NCBI GenBank assembly: GCA_001464915.1 | Contig: LNED01000012.1 | Location: 1-62,644 of the forward strand | DNA length: 62,644 nt | Reading direction: 5' to 3' | DNA from: Sphingomonadales bacterium Ga0077531 | Lineage (GTDB): Bacteria > Pseudomonadota > Alphaproteobacteria > Sphingomonadales > Sphingomonadaceae | Shown: one piece after another, positions 1 to 9,535 of the stretch | Numbering within the stretch: the first letter of the stretch is position 1 | Layout: each line of letters begins with the position of its first letter | Notes under the pieces: model-generated | The model's database searches: none | The model's input: only the letters and a program-made list of their open reading frames with translations | What the model was told of the DNA's origin: nothing | Program-made: the position numbers and the translations under genes

Positions 1-728
1 GGTTCGACCATCGCGCCGAAATCGCTCGACACGTCAGCCTGGAACTTGCCCTTGCCCGCCATCGCAGCTTCGCCGATTGCCTGGCAATACAGACGCACCG
101 CGCGGCTCGCATCGTCGTTGCCCGGAACCGGGAAAGCGATGTGGCTGGGATCAACATTGGTGTCGAGAATCCCGATCACCGGAATGCCGAGCACGGCGGC
201 TTCCTTGATCGCGAGGTCTTCCTTGTTGGCGTCAATCACGAACATCACGTCCGGAATGCCGCCCATGTCGCGGATGCCGCCAAGCGACGCTTCCAGCTTC
301 TCGCGTTCGCGGGTCAGCTGGAGCACTTCCTTCTTGGTGAAGCCCGAGACATCGCCGTTCAACATTTCTTCCAGCGCCTTCAGACGGCGGATCGAGCCGC
401 TGATCGTCTTCCAGTTGGTGAGCATCCCGCCCAGCCAGCGGTGGTTGACGAAATGCTGGCCCGACATGCGCGCGGCTTCAGCAATCGGCTCCTGCGCCTG
501 ACGCTTGGTGCCGACGAACAGCACCTTACCGCCCGAACGCACGGTCGATTCGACAAAATCGAGCGCACGCGCGAACAGCGGCACGGTCTGCGACAGGTCG
601 ATGATGTGAACACCGTTACGCGCGCCGAAAATATACGGCTTCATGCGCGGGTTCCAGCGGTGGGTCTGGTGGCCGAAGTGAGCGCCGGCCTCAATCAATT
701 GCTGCATCGTGACGACTGGTGCCGCCAT
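1..728 (-). CDS. rpsB: 30S ribosomal protein S2 (partial, 3' end missing)
   Basis: Ribosomal protein S2 binds the 30S subunit late in assembly and is needed for S1 attachment. The reverse strand reads without a stop from the ATG at 728 to the left edge of the window. The first residues ([20 protein letters not shown]) and the following [16 protein letters not shown] stretch are the S2 signature. About 242 codons are visible, so only the C-terminal tail is cut off by the window edge. The ATG at 728 is preceded by a purine-rich GGAAAGGAATT ribosome site. The neighbour tsf, usual after rpsB, would lie outside the window. Confidence 0.96.
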   Translation of the reverse strand, partial: MAAPVVTMQQLIEAGAHFGHQTHRWNPRMKPYIFGARNGVHIIDLSQTVPLFARALDFVESTVRSGGKVLFVGTKRQAQEPIAEAARMSGQHFVNHRWLGGMLTNWKTISGSIRRLKALEEMLNGDVSGFTKKEVLQLTREREKLEASLGGIRDMGGIPDVMFVIDANKEDLAIKEAAVLGIPVIGILDTNVDPSHIAFPVPGNDDASRAVRLYCQAIGEAAMAGKGKFQADVSSDFGAMVE

Positions 729-1013
729 AGATAATTCCTTTCCGGTTGTTCCTCTGGAAAGCTGGAACCGTGATGCGGAGATCCCGCAGACGGCACCGGT
801 ATGTGCGCTTTCCATGTGAATTTGCGCCGCGATGGACCTGATGCCCGTCCCGATGCGAGCGCGCCCTTAACGCCGGACCGCCGCAAAATCCAGCCTTGAT
901 TGCGATGGAGCGCGAAAAATTCCGGGCCATGCCCCCACAAAAGCCGCTTGACACGTAAGAACATGTAGGGAACAAGGCTTAGGAACAAAGAACGAACAGT
1001 TAAGGATTCAACC

Positions 1014-1280
1014 ATGCTCGCACCCGCTCTTGCCGCCGCCATTACCGTGTTGTTCACGGTCGCCGGGATCGCCGGTGTGCTCGTGATTGCCGACAGCTTG
1101 ATAAAGGCGCGCCGCGCCTACGATCAGCTGATGCGCGAAGCGGCGCTGATGCAGGCGGGCTTTGCAGTGCAAGTCGAAGCGCGCGAATTGCGGATGCGGC
1201 GCGCGCCGGTGCGGGTTACCCCGCTGCGCCGCTCGCAAGCGCTGCGGATGCAAGCTGTTCCTGCTTACGTCGCCGCTTGA
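1014..1280 (+). CDS. small hypothetical membrane protein
   Basis: I do not recognise a family. The 88-residue product has one hydrophobic N-terminal segment (about residues 3-27, rich in Ala, Val, Leu and Ile), then a basic, Arg-rich amphipathic tail with many RR pairs, which fits a single-pass inner-membrane protein with a cytoplasmic tail. It sits alone between rpsB and pssA, on the opposite strand from both, and its last 65 bases overlap the 3' end of pssA tail to tail. A chance reading frame cannot be excluded, but the membrane segment and an upstream AGTTAAGGA ribosome site argue for a real gene. Confidence 0.5.
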   Translation: MLAPALAAAITVLFTVAGIAGVLVIADSLIKARRAYDQLMREAALMQAGFAVQVEARELRMRRAPVRVTPLRRSQALRMQAVPAYVAA

Positions 1281-2100
1281 TCCGTCCGTATTTGACCAAG
1301 CCGTATGGCATCAACCCCAGATAGACGGCGCTGATCGCGGCCAGCGTCCACCACGGCTCCATCAGCAGCGCAGCAAAGGCGAGGCCGCTGAATGCAATCA
1401 GGCCCAGGCGGATCGACTTGCGCGGACGAACCGATGCCCAACTGATGGTGGCCATGTTGGAAATCATCAGCGCCGCAATCACCGCCAGCCAGATGGCGGT
1501 CACCACCGGGTTGCGGAAAAATTCAATCCCGGTCTCGGTCCACAGGTAAAACGGCGTGAACGCCAGCCCGGCCCCTGCGGGCGCGGGCACTCCGGTCAGG
1601 AACCCTGCGGATTTGTGCGGCTGATCATCGGAATCAATCCGGGCGTTGAACCGCGCCAGCCGCAGCGCGCAGCAGATCGCAAAGGCCAATGCGGCGAACC
1701 AGCCGAACCGCGGCCAATCCTGCAACGACCACATGAACAGGATAAGCGCCGGGGCGACCCCAAACGACAGCGAATCCGCCAGACTGTCGAGCTCCGCGCC
1801 AAACCGCGATTGCGCGTTGAGCAGCCGCGCCACCCGGCCATCAATCCCGTCGAGCACGCCCGCCAGCACCACCAATGCGATGGCAAATCCCCACTGACCT
1901 TCAATTGCGTAACGGATCCCGGTCAGGCCAGAACACAGCGCAGCAGCCGTAATCGCATTGGGCAGCATCGCCCGCAGCGTCAGCCCGCCTGCGATGCTCG
2001 CATCGCGCAGGCTCGCGCTTTCATCCTCGTCTTCGGCGGCCTTGGGCCCAACCCGCGCGGGAAAAAACGGCATCCGCCGCTGCTTAGGTGGGCGGCTCAT
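1216..2100 (-). CDS. pssA: CDP-diacylglycerol-serine O-phosphatidyltransferase
   Basis: This integral membrane enzyme makes phosphatidylserine from CDP-diacylglycerol and serine, the committed step towards phosphatidylethanolamine. The CDP-alcohol phosphotransferase signature DG-x2-AR-x8-G-x3-D-x3-D is complete around residues 87-110 (DGRVAR, then GAELDSLAD). Several hydrophobic segments follow, and the tail is basic. At 294 residues it is of normal length for the type II, Bacillus/alphaproteobacterial class. Its ATG overlaps the stop of the upstream psd by 4 bases, so the two successive enzymes of the pathway are translationally coupled. Confidence 0.95.
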   Translation of the reverse strand: MSRPPKQRRMPFFPARVGPKAAEDEDESASLRDASIAGGLTLRAMLPNAITAAALCSGLTGIRYAIEGQWGFAIALVVLAGVLDGIDGRVARLLNAQSRFGAELDSLADSLSFGVAPALILFMWSLQDWPRFGWFAALAFAICCALRLARFNARIDSDDQPHKSAGFLTGVPAPAGAGLAFTPFYLWTETGIEFFRNPVVTAIWLAVIAALMISNMATISWASVRPRKSIRLGLIAFSGLAFAALLMEPWWTLAAISAVYLGLMPYGLVKYGRIKRRRKQEQLASAALASGAAG

Positions 2101-2849
2101 TGCGCAATCCCTTCGATCAGGCCGCGCTGGCCGATTTCTGCCAAGACCGTCTCGCCCGCGATGGTCGTTTGCCCGATCATCACCTTGGGATCAGTCCCGG
2201 CGGGAAGATAGACATCGACCCGGCTACCAAACCGGATCAAGCCGACCCGCTGGCCTTTACCAACCATATCGCCGGGCTTCACAAACGGCACAATCCGCCG
2301 CGCCACCAACCCGGCAATCTGGGTAAAGCCCAACAACAACCCATCATTGCGTTCAATCAGGATATGCTGGCGCTCGTTCTCGTCGCTGGCCTTGTCGAGA
2401 TCGGCGTTCATGAACTTGCCGGGGATATAGACCACGCGGCGCACCGTCCCGCCCACCGGGGTGCGGTTGATGTGAACATCGAACACGCTCATGAAAATCG
2501 ATATGCGGGTGACCGGCCCACTGGGCAGGACGGCGTAGCCCAAGCCATCGTCGATCTGCAGTTCGAGCGGCGGCTCAACCTCCTGGATCAGCGTCACCAA
2601 CCCATCAGCGGGCGCGACAATCGTCAAATCCCCCTGCGGCACGACGCGTTCCGGATCGCGGAAGAACGCGAATATCCCGGCCGACAGCAGCAACAGCGGC
2701 CAGCCGATCAGCTCCCAATCGAGCGCGAGCAGGAAGAACAGGCTGGCCGCTGCCGCGATCAGTCCGAATTTGCGCCCTTCCGGGTGGATCGCGGGCCAGT
2801 TCCAGCCCGCCTCGCCCCGGCCTTTGTTATCGAGAATTTCGCCTGCCAT
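2097..2849 (-). CDS. psd: phosphatidylserine decarboxylase (short, Psd-A type)
   Basis: This pyruvoyl enzyme decarboxylates phosphatidylserine to phosphatidylethanolamine at the inner membrane. The proenzyme cleaves itself at a Gly-Ser bond, visible near residue 205 in [16 protein letters not shown], and the Ser becomes the pyruvoyl group. The [13 protein letters not shown] motif near residue 117 holds the conserved His. Hydrophobic segments at about residues 29-62 anchor it. At 250 residues it belongs to the short proteobacterial class. It is the first gene of a two-gene unit with pssA (4-base overlap). Confidence 0.95.
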   Translation of the reverse strand: MAGEILDNKGRGEAGWNWPAIHPEGRKFGLIAAAASLFFLLALDWELIGWPLLLLSAGIFAFFRDPERVVPQGDLTIVAPADGLVTLIQEVEPPLELQIDDGLGYAVLPSGPVTRISIFMSVFDVHINRTPVGGTVRRVVYIPGKFMNADLDKASDENERQHILIERNDGLLLGFTQIAGLVARRIVPFVKPGDMVGKGQRVGLIRFGSRVDVYLPAGTDPKVMIGQTTIAGETVLAEIGQRGLIEGIAQ

Positions 2850-2921
2850 CGTTCAGCTTGTAGGGTGCGCGGCGCGTGGCCGCAAGCAACTCGGGCTCAC
2901 CCTTCAGTCTCACCTTCGACC

Positions 2922-4076
2922 TCAGCCGACCTTGCGCACGAACACCGTGCCTGCCGAATAGCCTGCGCCAAAGCTGCAAATCAGCCCGGTATCGCCGGCG
3001 TGCAGATCATCGTGATGCAGGTGGAACGCGATGATCGACCCGGCGCTTGACGTGTTGCCATAAGTATCGAGCACGGTCGGACTTTCATCCTCGGTGGCCT
3101 CATGACCCAACACCTTGTGCGAAATCAGCCGGTTCATGCCCGCATTGGCCTGATGCAGCCATAGGCGGCGCAGAGTGTGCGGATCGATCCCCAGCCGGGC
3201 GGCTTCATCAAGGATCATCTGCGCCACCATCGGCACCACTTCCTTGAAGACCTTGCGCCCCTCCTGCACGAACAGCTTGTCGGCGGTGCCTGCGGTTTCG
3301 GGGTGGGCGCGATTGAGGAAGCCGAAATTGTTGCGGATGTTGTTGGAAAACACCGTCTTCAGCTTGGTGCCGAGGATGTCCCAACGGCTGGCGGGCGCAA
3401 TCGCTGCGTCCTCCACCAGCACAGCGGTGGCCACATCACCAAAGATGAAGTGGCTATCGCGGTCGCGCCAGTTGAGATGGCCCGAGGTGATTTCGGGGCT
3501 GACCACCAACACGCTTTTGGCATTGCCCGCGCGAATGTAATCCGCCGCCGTCTGGATCCCGAAGGTGGCGGAAGAGCACGCGACATTCATGTCGAACCCG
3601 AACCCATCAATCCCCAGCGCTTGCTGGATCTCGATCGCGATAGCCGGATAGGCGCGTTGCATGTTGGACGCTGCGCACAGCACTGCATCAACATCCGTGG
3701 CATCGCGCCCGGCCCGCTCCAGCGCCTGACGCGCAGCGGCGACGCCGATTTCGGCCATGATCGACAACTCGTCATTGCTACGCTCGTTCCAGCGCGGCGC
3801 CATGATATCGGGGTCGAGGATCGGCGCCTTACTCATCACGTGGCGCGATTTGATCCCGCTCGCCTTTTCGATGAACTCGACCGAGGAATAGGTCAGCGCC
3901 TCAACCTCCCCTGCCGCGATCGCATCGGCGTGCGCGGTGTTGTGGCGATCGACAAAGGCATTGAAGCTAGCGACCAGCTCTTCGTTGGAAATGCTGTCGG
4001 CGGGCGTGAACAGGCCGGTAGCGGAGATGACCGGGCGGCCAGTAAGTGCGGGGGAGCTTGATTGCGAATTTTGCAT
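2922..4076 (-). CDS. beta-ketoacyl-ACP synthase III family protein (FabH-like)
   Basis: This is a thiolase-fold condensing enzyme, related to FabH, which joins an acyl-CoA to malonyl-ACP. The three catalytic residues of the family are visible: Cys in NVACSSATFG, His in LHQANAGMNR and Asn in DTYGNTSSAG. I chose the ATG at 4076 (MQNSQSSSPALTG) over one 36 bases upstream because homology-like sequence starts only after it. At about 384 residues it is longer than housekeeping FabH (about 320), so it may be a paralogue acting on unusual or longer acyl chains. No fatty-acid cluster surrounds it. The family is firm, the substrate unknown. Confidence 0.85.
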   Translation of the reverse strand: MQNSQSSSPALTGRPVISATGLFTPADSISNEELVASFNAFVDRHNTAHADAIAAGEVEALTYSSVEFIEKASGIKSRHVMSKAPILDPDIMAPRWNERSNDELSIMAEIGVAAARQALERAGRDATDVDAVLCAASNMQRAYPAIAIEIQQALGIDGFGFDMNVACSSATFGIQTAADYIRAGNAKSVLVVSPEITSGHLNWRDRDSHFIFGDVATAVLVEDAAIAPASRWDILGTKLKTVFSNNIRNNFGFLNRAHPETAGTADKLFVQEGRKVFKEVVPMVAQMILDEAARLGIDPHTLRRLWLHQANAGMNRLISHKVLGHEATEDESPTVLDTYGNTSSAGSIIAFHLHHDDLHAGDTGLICSFGAGYSAGTVFVRKVG

Positions 4077-4139
4077 GGTGCGCGCTTTACTGCTCGCCCA
4101 GCAGGCCTGCAACCCTCACCTTTATGCCGATTTCGGGTC

Positions 4140-4170
4140 GGTCTAGGCTGAGCTTGACCCCTGCTAGACC
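4140..4170. repeat. inverted repeat with clustered CTAG tetramers
   Basis: GGTCTAG at 4140-4146 and CTAGACC at 4164-4170 form a perfect 7-base inverted repeat, and a third CTAG follows at about 4175. CTAG is usually rare in proteobacterial DNA, so three copies in 40 bases stand out. The repeat lies upstream of the FabH-like start at 4076 and could be an operator or a hairpin. No function can be assigned. Confidence 0.35.
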
Positions 4171-4194
4171 CCCTCTAGGCCTTGCTTGCCACGA

Positions 4195-4210
4195 TGTTTC
4201 ACGTGAAACA
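4195..4210. other. parS: parS-like ParB-binding palindrome
   Basis: TGTTTCACGTGAAACA is a perfect 16-base palindrome and matches the well-known ParB (Spo0J) site consensus TGTTNCACGTGAAACA. ParB loads on such sites, spreads as a CTP-dependent clamp and recruits ParA and SMC for origin segregation. It lies in a non-coding gap between the FabH-like gene and tRNA-Tyr, where a functional site is normally tolerated. Chromosomal parS sites usually lie within tens of kilobases of oriC, which suggests that this window may be origin-proximal. parA, parB and dnaA are not in view. Confidence 0.75.
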
Positions 4211-4215
4211 AAACG

Positions 4216-4240
4216 GGAAAGTGTTGGACAGGGCTGGATT
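4216..4240 (-). repeat. partial copy of the tRNA-Tyr 3' end
   Basis: Bases 4216-4240 match 4325-4349 at 24 of 25 positions, in the same orientation and exactly 109 bases apart. The second copy covers the CCA end, acceptor strand and start of the T arm of the tRNA-Tyr gene plus a few downstream bases. The rest of the tRNA is absent from the first copy. It may be the remnant of a tandem tRNA or the scar of an element that once integrated at the tRNA 3' end. Confidence 0.6.
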
Positions 4241-4330
4241 GTCGCCTGCGGCGTCTTTGCTACGCAAGACCGCCCCAGCGGCCATTGCTGACGCAATGGC
4301 TCACGCTGGTTCGCCAGAAACGTTGGAAAG

Positions 4331-4416
4331 TGGTGGACAGGGCTGGATTCGAACCAGCGTACGCTTGCACGGGCAGATTTACAGTCTGCTGCCTTTAACC
4401 ACTCGGCCACCTGTCC
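4331..4416 (-). tRNA. tRNA-Tyr (GTA anticodon)
   Basis: The reverse strand folds into an 86-nt cloverleaf including an encoded CCA. Acceptor strands GGACAGG (4416-4410) and CCTGTCC pair perfectly. The anticodon loop CTGTAAA carries GTA, a long variable arm typical of tRNA-Tyr is present, and the T arm has GGTTCGAATCC. The discriminator base is A. Confidence 0.96.
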
Positions 4417-4586
4417 ACACAGTCCCCTCATAACAAGGGGGGCGTTCCTGAGCGTCTGACGCTCTGAAAAAGCGCGAGTCCATGCCGGGCCCGCCGCCGA
4501 GAGGCGCCCCTTTGGCGAAGCACTGCTTGCCTGTCAATGGCCGTGCTGGCAGGGGGCGCGCTTGATGCCTGTACGAAGGAACCGAC

Positions 4587-5393
4587 ATGTCTAATGACCA
4601 AGGGCCCAAGCATGAACGCAAACGCGCCCTCAGGGGCCGCGCAGGCCGCATGAAGGGCGGGCGCGGGTCAGGCCGGGCCGGCACCGGGCAAGTGCGGCTG
4701 TGGGGCCGCCATGCGGTTGAGGCTGCGCTCAGGAACCCCGAACGCCAGCACCGCAAGCTGTGGGCCACGCCCGAGGGGATCGAGAGCCTCGACGGAGAAT
4801 TGCCCGAAGGCTTCGCGGTCGAACATGCGCAGGCGGCTGATTTGGCTCGGCTTGTTGCCAAGGATGCGCCGCATCAGGGGCTGGTACTGGAATGCGCGCC
4901 GCTGGAAGATGTGTTCCTCGATGAGGTTGCGCTGGGCGAGCCGGGGCGCCCTATCGTGGTGCTCGATCAGGTCACCGATCCGCACAATGTCGGCGCGATC
5001 ATGCGTTCGGCTGCTGCCTTTGGAGCAGCCGCCATCGTGACGCAGGATCGCCATGCTCCGCCCGAAGGCGGCGTGCTGGGCAAGGCGGCATCCGGCGCGC
5101 TGGAGACGGTGCCATGGGTCAGGGTGGTGAACCTCTCCCGTGCGCTCGATGAACTGGCCGAGGCGGGGTATTGGCGGATCGGGCTGGCAGGCGAGGCCGA
5201 AGCGGTGCTGGCCGACATCATGCCCACCGGGCCGCTGGTGATCGTGCTCGGCGCGGAAGGCGAAGGGCTGCGGCAGAACATCGCGGGGCACTGCGATGTG
5301 CTGGCAAAACTGCCGATCTCCTCGGCGATTGAAAGCCTGAATGTGTCGAACGCGGCAGCGATCGCGCTCTATGCCGTTGCAACCCGGAGTTAA
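4587..5393 (+). CDS. rlmB: 23S rRNA (guanosine-2'-O-)-methyltransferase, TrmH/SpoU family
   Basis: This enzyme transfers methyl from S-adenosylmethionine to a ribose 2'-OH, in the RlmB group at G2251 of 23S rRNA. All three SpoU motifs of the trefoil-knot fold are present in order: DPHNVGAIMRSAAAFGA, then LVIVLGAEGEGLR, then SLNVSNAAAIALY. An Arg/Gly-rich basic N-terminal tail of about 35 residues precedes the substrate-binding domain that begins at LWGRHAVEAALRN. At 268 residues the length is normal. It stands alone downstream of the divergent tRNA-Tyr. The family is certain, the exact target inferred from architecture. Confidence 0.9.
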   Translation: MSNDQGPKHERKRALRGRAGRMKGGRGSGRAGTGQVRLWGRHAVEAALRNPERQHRKLWATPEGIESLDGELPEGFAVEHAQAADLARLVAKDAPHQGLVLECAPLEDVFLDEVALGEPGRPIVVLDQVTDPHNVGAIMRSAAAFGAAAIVTQDRHAPPEGGVLGKAASGALETVPWVRVVNLSRALDELAEAGYWRIGLAGEAEAVLADIMPTGPLVIVLGAEGEGLRQNIAGHCDVLAKLPISSAIESLNVSNAAAIALYAVATRS

Positions 5394-5439
5394 GATCCGC
5401 TGGGTAAATATGGGCCGGTTACAAGCAGGGGGATTTTCC

Positions 5440-6351
5440 ATGACCATGTTTTCAACCATCCGTTTGCGCGCTGTGGCAGTGCTGACAGGCTGCGCGCTCG
5501 CGCTGTCGGGTTGCTTCATCACACCGGGCAAATTCACGTCCGAACTGGCGCTCACCGGGCCGGATAGCTTTACCTTCAGCTACGAGGGCGAGATCTTCTT
5601 CCTCGGCCTGTCAAAGCTGGCGCAGATGGGTGCGGCGATGGACGACAGCTTCACCGCCGAATGCTTCGATAATGCCTTCGAAACCCGCGAATGCACTGCT
5701 GAGGAAGAAGCCGAGCAGCGCGCCCAATGGGAAGAAGGCGCGGCTGAGCGCATGGAATCAAAGAAAAAAGAAGCCCAGCAGATGGCCGCTCTGATGGGCG
5801 GGATCGATCCATCTGACCCCAAGGCAGCTGATGAACTGGTCACACTGCTCCAGCGGCAAAAGGGCTGGGATCGCGTCGTGCACAAGGGCGACGGGGTGTT
5901 CGACGTCAGCTACCGGGTCTCGGGCACACTGGGCCATGACTTCCTGTTCCCGATGATTGAGGGCTTTCCCGCCGCCAATCCCTTCGTGCAGATGATCCAG
6001 CGCAAAGGCGGCCAGGTGCGAATCAATGCGCCGGGGTTTGCTACGCAGAGCGGCGATGCTGGCGGCATGGGCGGTCTTGGCAGCATGATGGGTATGGGCT
6101 CGCTCACGGGGCTGGCCGCCTTGGGCGCGGCTGAGCAAGCCGAAAAGTCAGGCGAGGACGCAGCAACAATCCCCGGCATACCGATGGTCGACGGCACCTT
6201 CACCGTGCGCGCTGCGCCGGGGATGCGCATCCTTGCCAACAACACCGACGAAGGCCCATCGGCAGGCACCGCAGGCGGTCAAGTGCTGACCTGGCGTATC
6301 ACACCGCGCACGGCACAGGCGCCCACCGCGCTGATTGCCGCCGCGCGCTAA
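5440..6351 (+). CDS. hypothetical lipoprotein
   Basis: The product starts with a signal peptide ending in the lipobox LSGC (cleavage before Cys at about residue 25), so it should be lipidated and sent to the cell envelope. I chose the ATG at 5440 because an AGCAGGGGGA ribosome site precedes it and the signal peptide starts there. The middle is acidic and rich in Glu and Lys, with possible coiled coil around the EEEAEQRAQWEEGAAERM stretch. A Gly/Met-rich low-complexity segment (GGMGGLGSMMGMGS) lies near residue 210. I do not recognise the family. A strong terminator follows directly. Confidence 0.75.
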   Translation: MTMFSTIRLRAVAVLTGCALALSGCFITPGKFTSELALTGPDSFTFSYEGEIFFLGLSKLAQMGAAMDDSFTAECFDNAFETRECTAEEEAEQRAQWEEGAAERMESKKKEAQQMAALMGGIDPSDPKAADELVTLLQRQKGWDRVVHKGDGVFDVSYRVSGTLGHDFLFPMIEGFPAANPFVQMIQRKGGQVRINAPGFATQSGDAGGMGGLGSMMGMGSLTGLAALGAAEQAEKSGEDAATIPGIPMVDGTFTVRAAPGMRILANNTDEGPSAGTAGGQVLTWRITPRTAQAPTALIAAAR

Positions 6352-6371
6352 TCCAGCCGTAACGCAACAAG

Positions 6372-6404
6372 AAACCCCGCCAGCCTATCCAGCTGGCGGG
6401 GTTT
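6372..6404 (+). terminator. rho-independent terminator
   Basis: AAACCCCGCCAGC (6372-6384) pairs with GCTGGCGGGGTTT (6392-6404) around a short loop, 20 bases after the lipoprotein stop codon. The run TTTCTT follows. The stem has A and T tracts on both sides, so it may also stop transcription of the HU gene from the other strand. Confidence 0.88.
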
Positions 6405-6457
6405 CTTATGCCCCTGTCTGCAAATCCAATCGGAGCGCCAGCAGCGCCCCGGCGCGA

Positions 6458-6730
6458 TCAGTTGACCGCGTCTTTCAGTCCCTTGCCCGCCTTGAACTTG
6501 GGCTGGGTCGAAGCCTTGATCGGCATCGGTTCACCAGTGCGCGGGTTGCGCCCCATCGATGCCTTGCGCTTGGCCACGGAGAACGTGCCAAAGCCGACCA
6601 ACCGGACTTCATCACCCCCCGAAAGGGCCTTGGTAATCGCGTCGAATACGCTCTCAACAGCGTTTGCGGCATCGCTTTTGGAAAGGCCGCTGGTGTCGGC
6701 AACGGCGCCGATAAGGTCGTTCTTGTTCAT
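6458..6730 (-). CDS. DNA-binding protein HU
   Basis: HU is a small histone-like protein that bends DNA and packs the nucleoid. The 90-residue product has the HU/IHF layout: an N-terminal helix pair (MNKNDLIGAVADTSGLSK), then the GFGTFSVAKRKASMGRNPRTGE beta-arm region, which carries the conserved RNPRTGE motif and the DNA-intercalating Pro. I placed the start at 6730, where the HU N-terminus begins and the ribosome site GGGGGTTCCC precedes it. Homodimeric HU of the alphaproteobacterial type is the best call. It lies directly downstream of lon in the same orientation, which is a common order (lon-hup). Confidence 0.95.
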   Translation of the reverse strand: MNKNDLIGAVADTSGLSKSDAANAVESVFDAITKALSGGDEVRLVGFGTFSVAKRKASMGRNPRTGEPMPIKASTQPKFKAGKGLKDAVN

Positions 6731-6928
6731 GCGGGAACCCCCTCGCTTAAGGATATCGTTGGGTGCGCGTGAATCGCACGCCCTAAAGCGGACAAATTGA
6801 GCCGTTTTTGCAATGCCTGTCAAAGGCAAATAGCCTGCGGTCACATGCGAAGCGAAATCCGCACAAATCTGAGCGCCATTCAGGTAACAGCCGCACCAAA
6901 ATAAGGCAAACGGCGTCGAGCAAGGAAC

Positions 6929-6966
6929 AAGGCTGCCCTTGCCGCGAATCGCAGCAAGGGCAGCCT
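6929..6966 (-). terminator. hairpin after lon
   Basis: AAGGCTGCCCTTGC at 6929-6942 and GCAAGGGCAGCCTT at 6953-6966 form a perfect 14-base-pair stem 7 bases past the lon stop codon. On the minus strand the stem is followed by TTGTTCC rather than a clean T-run, so it may be a weak terminator or attenuator between lon and HU. Confidence 0.7.
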
Positions 6967-6973
6967 TGGTCGC

Positions 6974-9376
6974 TTAGTGCGCGGTGGGGACGTCTGGCAC
7001 AGGCACAGCGGGAGCTACCGCGCCCGGCTGGCTCGCCAGATCATCCGCCTCGGTCCATTCGATCGCCACCGGCGCTTCGACCAAGGCAATCGCCAGCACC
7101 TGGTCCACATGGCTGACAGGGATGATCTCCAGCCCCTCTTTCACATTGGCCGGGATTTCCGCGAGGTCTTTGACGTTGTCTTCGGGAATGAGGACGATCT
7201 TGATGCCCCCACGAAGAGCGGCCAGCAGCTTTTCCTTCAATCCGCCAATCGCCAGCACGCGGCCGCGCAAGGTGACCTCACCCGTCATCGCCACGTCGGG
7301 GCGCACCGGGATCCCGGTCAATGTCGAGACGATCGAGGTAACCATGCCGACCCCGGCGCTCGGCCCGTCCTTGGGCACCGCACCTTCGGGCAAGTGGATG
7401 TGGACATTGCGGCGCTGATACAGGCTCGGCTTGATGCCATAGGCAGGGCTGCGCGCCTTGACGAAGCTGAAGGCAGCGGCGACGCTTTCATTCATCACCT
7501 GCCCCAGCTTGCCGGTGGTCTTGACCTCGCCCTTGCCCGGGGTGGTGACACTTTCGATGGTGAGCAATTCCCCGCCAACCGATGTCCACGCAAGCCCAGT
7601 GACCGCGCCGACCTGCGCCTCATCCTCGCTCATGCCATGCTTGAACTTGCGCACGCCGGAATACTCGCCGAGGTTTTCGGGCGTGATGGTGACGCTGGTC
7701 ACCTTCTTTTCGAGGATCTGGCGCAACGATTTGCGGCACAGCTTGGCGATTTCTCGTTCCAGCGTCCGCACGCCTGCTTCGCGTGTGTAAAAGCGGATCA
7801 GATCGCGCAAAGCGTCCTCAGTAAGGGTGAACTCGCCCTTTTTCAGGCCGTGCGCTTCGATCTGCTTTTCGATCAGGTGGCGCTGCGCGATTTCAAGCTT
7901 CTCGTCCTCGGTGTAGCCTTCGAGCCGGATGATCTCCATCCGGTCGAGCAGCGGCTGCGGCAGGTTGAGGCTGTTGGCGGTGCAGACGAACATGATGTCC
8001 GACAGATCAAGATCGAGTTCGAGGTAGTGATCCTGGAACTTGGCGTTCTGTTCGGGATCGAGCACTTCCAGCAGTGCCGACGCCGGATCGCCGCGGAAAT
8101 CCTGACCGAGCTTGTCGATCTCGTCGAGCAGGAACAGCGGGTTCGATGTGCCAGCCTTTTTCAGGTTGGCGACGATCTTGCCCGGCATTGATCCGATATA
8201 GGTGCGCCGATGGCCGCGGATTTCGGCCTCATCGCGCACCCCGCCCAGCGATTGGCGCACGAATTCTCGGCCCGTTGCCTTGGCAATCGACTTGCCGAGG
8301 CTGGTCTTGCCCACGCCCGGCGGGCCGACGAGGCACAGGATCGGGCCCTTCAGCTTGTTGGTGCGCGCCTGCACCGCGAGGTATTCGACGATCCGGTCCT
8401 TGACCTTCTCCAGCGCATAGTGATCGGCATCGAGCACTTCTTGCGCCTTGCCAATGTCGCGCTTCAGCTTCGATTTCTTGCCCCACGGCAGGCCGAGCAG
8501 CACGTCGAGATAATTGCGGATCACCGTCGCTTCGGCGCTCATCGGCTGCATTGAACGCAGCTTTTTCAGCTCCGCCAATGCCTTTGCCTTGGCCTCCACC
8601 GAAAGCTTGGTCTTCTCAATCTTCTCGGTCAGTTCGGCGATTTCGTTGCCGTCGCCGTCATCGCCGCCGCCCAACTCGCTCTGGATCGCCTTCAACTGTT
8701 CGTTGAGGTAATATTCGCGCTGGGTCTTCTCCATCTGGCGCTTCACCCGCCCACGGATACGGCGTTCGACCTGCAAGACCGACAGCTCGCCCTCCATGAA
8801 GGCCATCACCAGTTCCAGCCGCTTCAGCGGATTGGTCTCGGTCAGCAGGCCCTGCTTGTCGGACACCTTGGCGCTGATCGCAGCGGCGATGGTGTCGGCC
8901 AGCTGCCCGGCATCATCAACATCGGTGAGATCGATGCCTGCGTCCTCGCCCAGCTTCTTGTTGAGCTTCACATATTCGCCGAATTGTTCGACCACCTGCC
9001 GCATCAAAGCGGTGACCTCGCTGCCCGAAACCGTGTCAGGATCGATCAACTCAACCTCGGCGAGAACGTGCGAACCTTCGTCCACCAGCGCCGCGAGCTT
9101 CGCGCGGGACTTGCCTTCGACCAGCACGCGCACGGTGCCATCGGGTAGCTTCAGCAGCTGGAGAACCTGCGCGATCACGCCAACATCATACAGATCATCG
9201 GCTTCGGGATCATCGCAGCCCGGATCAAGCTGCGCGATAAGGACGATGTCCTTGGACGCCTCCATCGCCGCTTCGAGCGCGGCCACGGATTTATCGCGGC
9301 CGACGAACAGCGGGACGACCATTCCGGGGAAAACCACGATGTCGCGCAAGGGGAGGAGGGGGAAAGTTTGAGTCAT
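6974..9376 (-). CDS. lon: ATP-dependent protease Lon
   Basis: Lon degrades misfolded and selected regulatory proteins in the cytoplasm. The order of domains is normal: an N-terminal substrate domain ([23 protein letters not shown]), a coiled-coil middle, an AAA+ module with Walker [14 protein letters not shown] and Walker [10 protein letters not shown], and a C-terminal protease domain. The Ser-Lys dyad sits in [11 protein letters not shown] and [10 protein letters not shown]. From the ATG at 9376 ([10 protein letters not shown]) the protein is 800 residues, the usual length. An upstream in-frame start at 9484 would add 36 unrelated residues and was rejected. HU follows on the same strand. 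Confidence 0.97.
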   Translation of the reverse strand: MTQTFPLLPLRDIVVFPGMVVPLFVGRDKSVAALEAAMEASKDIVLIAQLDPGCDDPEADDLYDVGVIAQVLQLLKLPDGTVRVLVEGKSRAKLAALVDEGSHVLAEVELIDPDTVSGSEVTALMRQVVEQFGEYVKLNKKLGEDAGIDLTDVDDAGQLADTIAAAISAKVSDKQGLLTETNPLKRLELVMAFMEGELSVLQVERRIRGRVKRQMEKTQREYYLNEQLKAIQSELGGGDDGDGNEIAELTEKIEKTKLSVEAKAKALAELKKLRSMQPMSAEATVIRNYLDVLLGLPWGKKSKLKRDIGKAQEVLDADHYALEKVKDRIVEYLAVQARTNKLKGPILCLVGPPGVGKTSLGKSIAKATGREFVRQSLGGVRDEAEIRGHRRTYIGSMPGKIVANLKKAGTSNPLFLLDEIDKLGQDFRGDPASALLEVLDPEQNAKFQDHYLELDLDLSDIMFVCTANSLNLPQPLLDRMEIIRLEGYTEDEKLEIAQRHLIEKQIEAHGLKKGEFTLTEDALRDLIRFYTREAGVRTLEREIAKLCRKSLRQILEKKVTSVTITPENLGEYSGVRKFKHGMSEDEAQVGAVTGLAWTSVGGELLTIESVTTPGKGEVKTTGKLGQVMNESVAAAFSFVKARSPAYGIKPSLYQRRNVHIHLPEGAVPKDGPSAGVGMVTSIVSTLTGIPVRPDVAMTGEVTLRGRVLAIGGLKEKLLAALRGGIKIVLIPEDNVKDLAEIPANVKEGLEIIPVSHVDQVLAIALVEAPVAIEWTEADDLASQPGAVAPAVPVPDVPTAH

Positions 9377-9535
9377 GATTTCGTGTCCGCGGCGACCAAA
9401 TGGGCCTGCCTTTGAAGTGAATATGGGTAGCAGCTGGGCAGGCCGCAATGGCTTTGCGGGGAGAAGCTGTGGAACGTGGAGCAAGCCGTTAACCGCTTGG
9501 ACCTATCCTAGCGGTCCAAACGAAAGAGGCAGGCG

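Noticed and set aside
6977..8191. 404-codon plus-strand open frame
   Set aside because: Antisense to the well-conserved lon gene.
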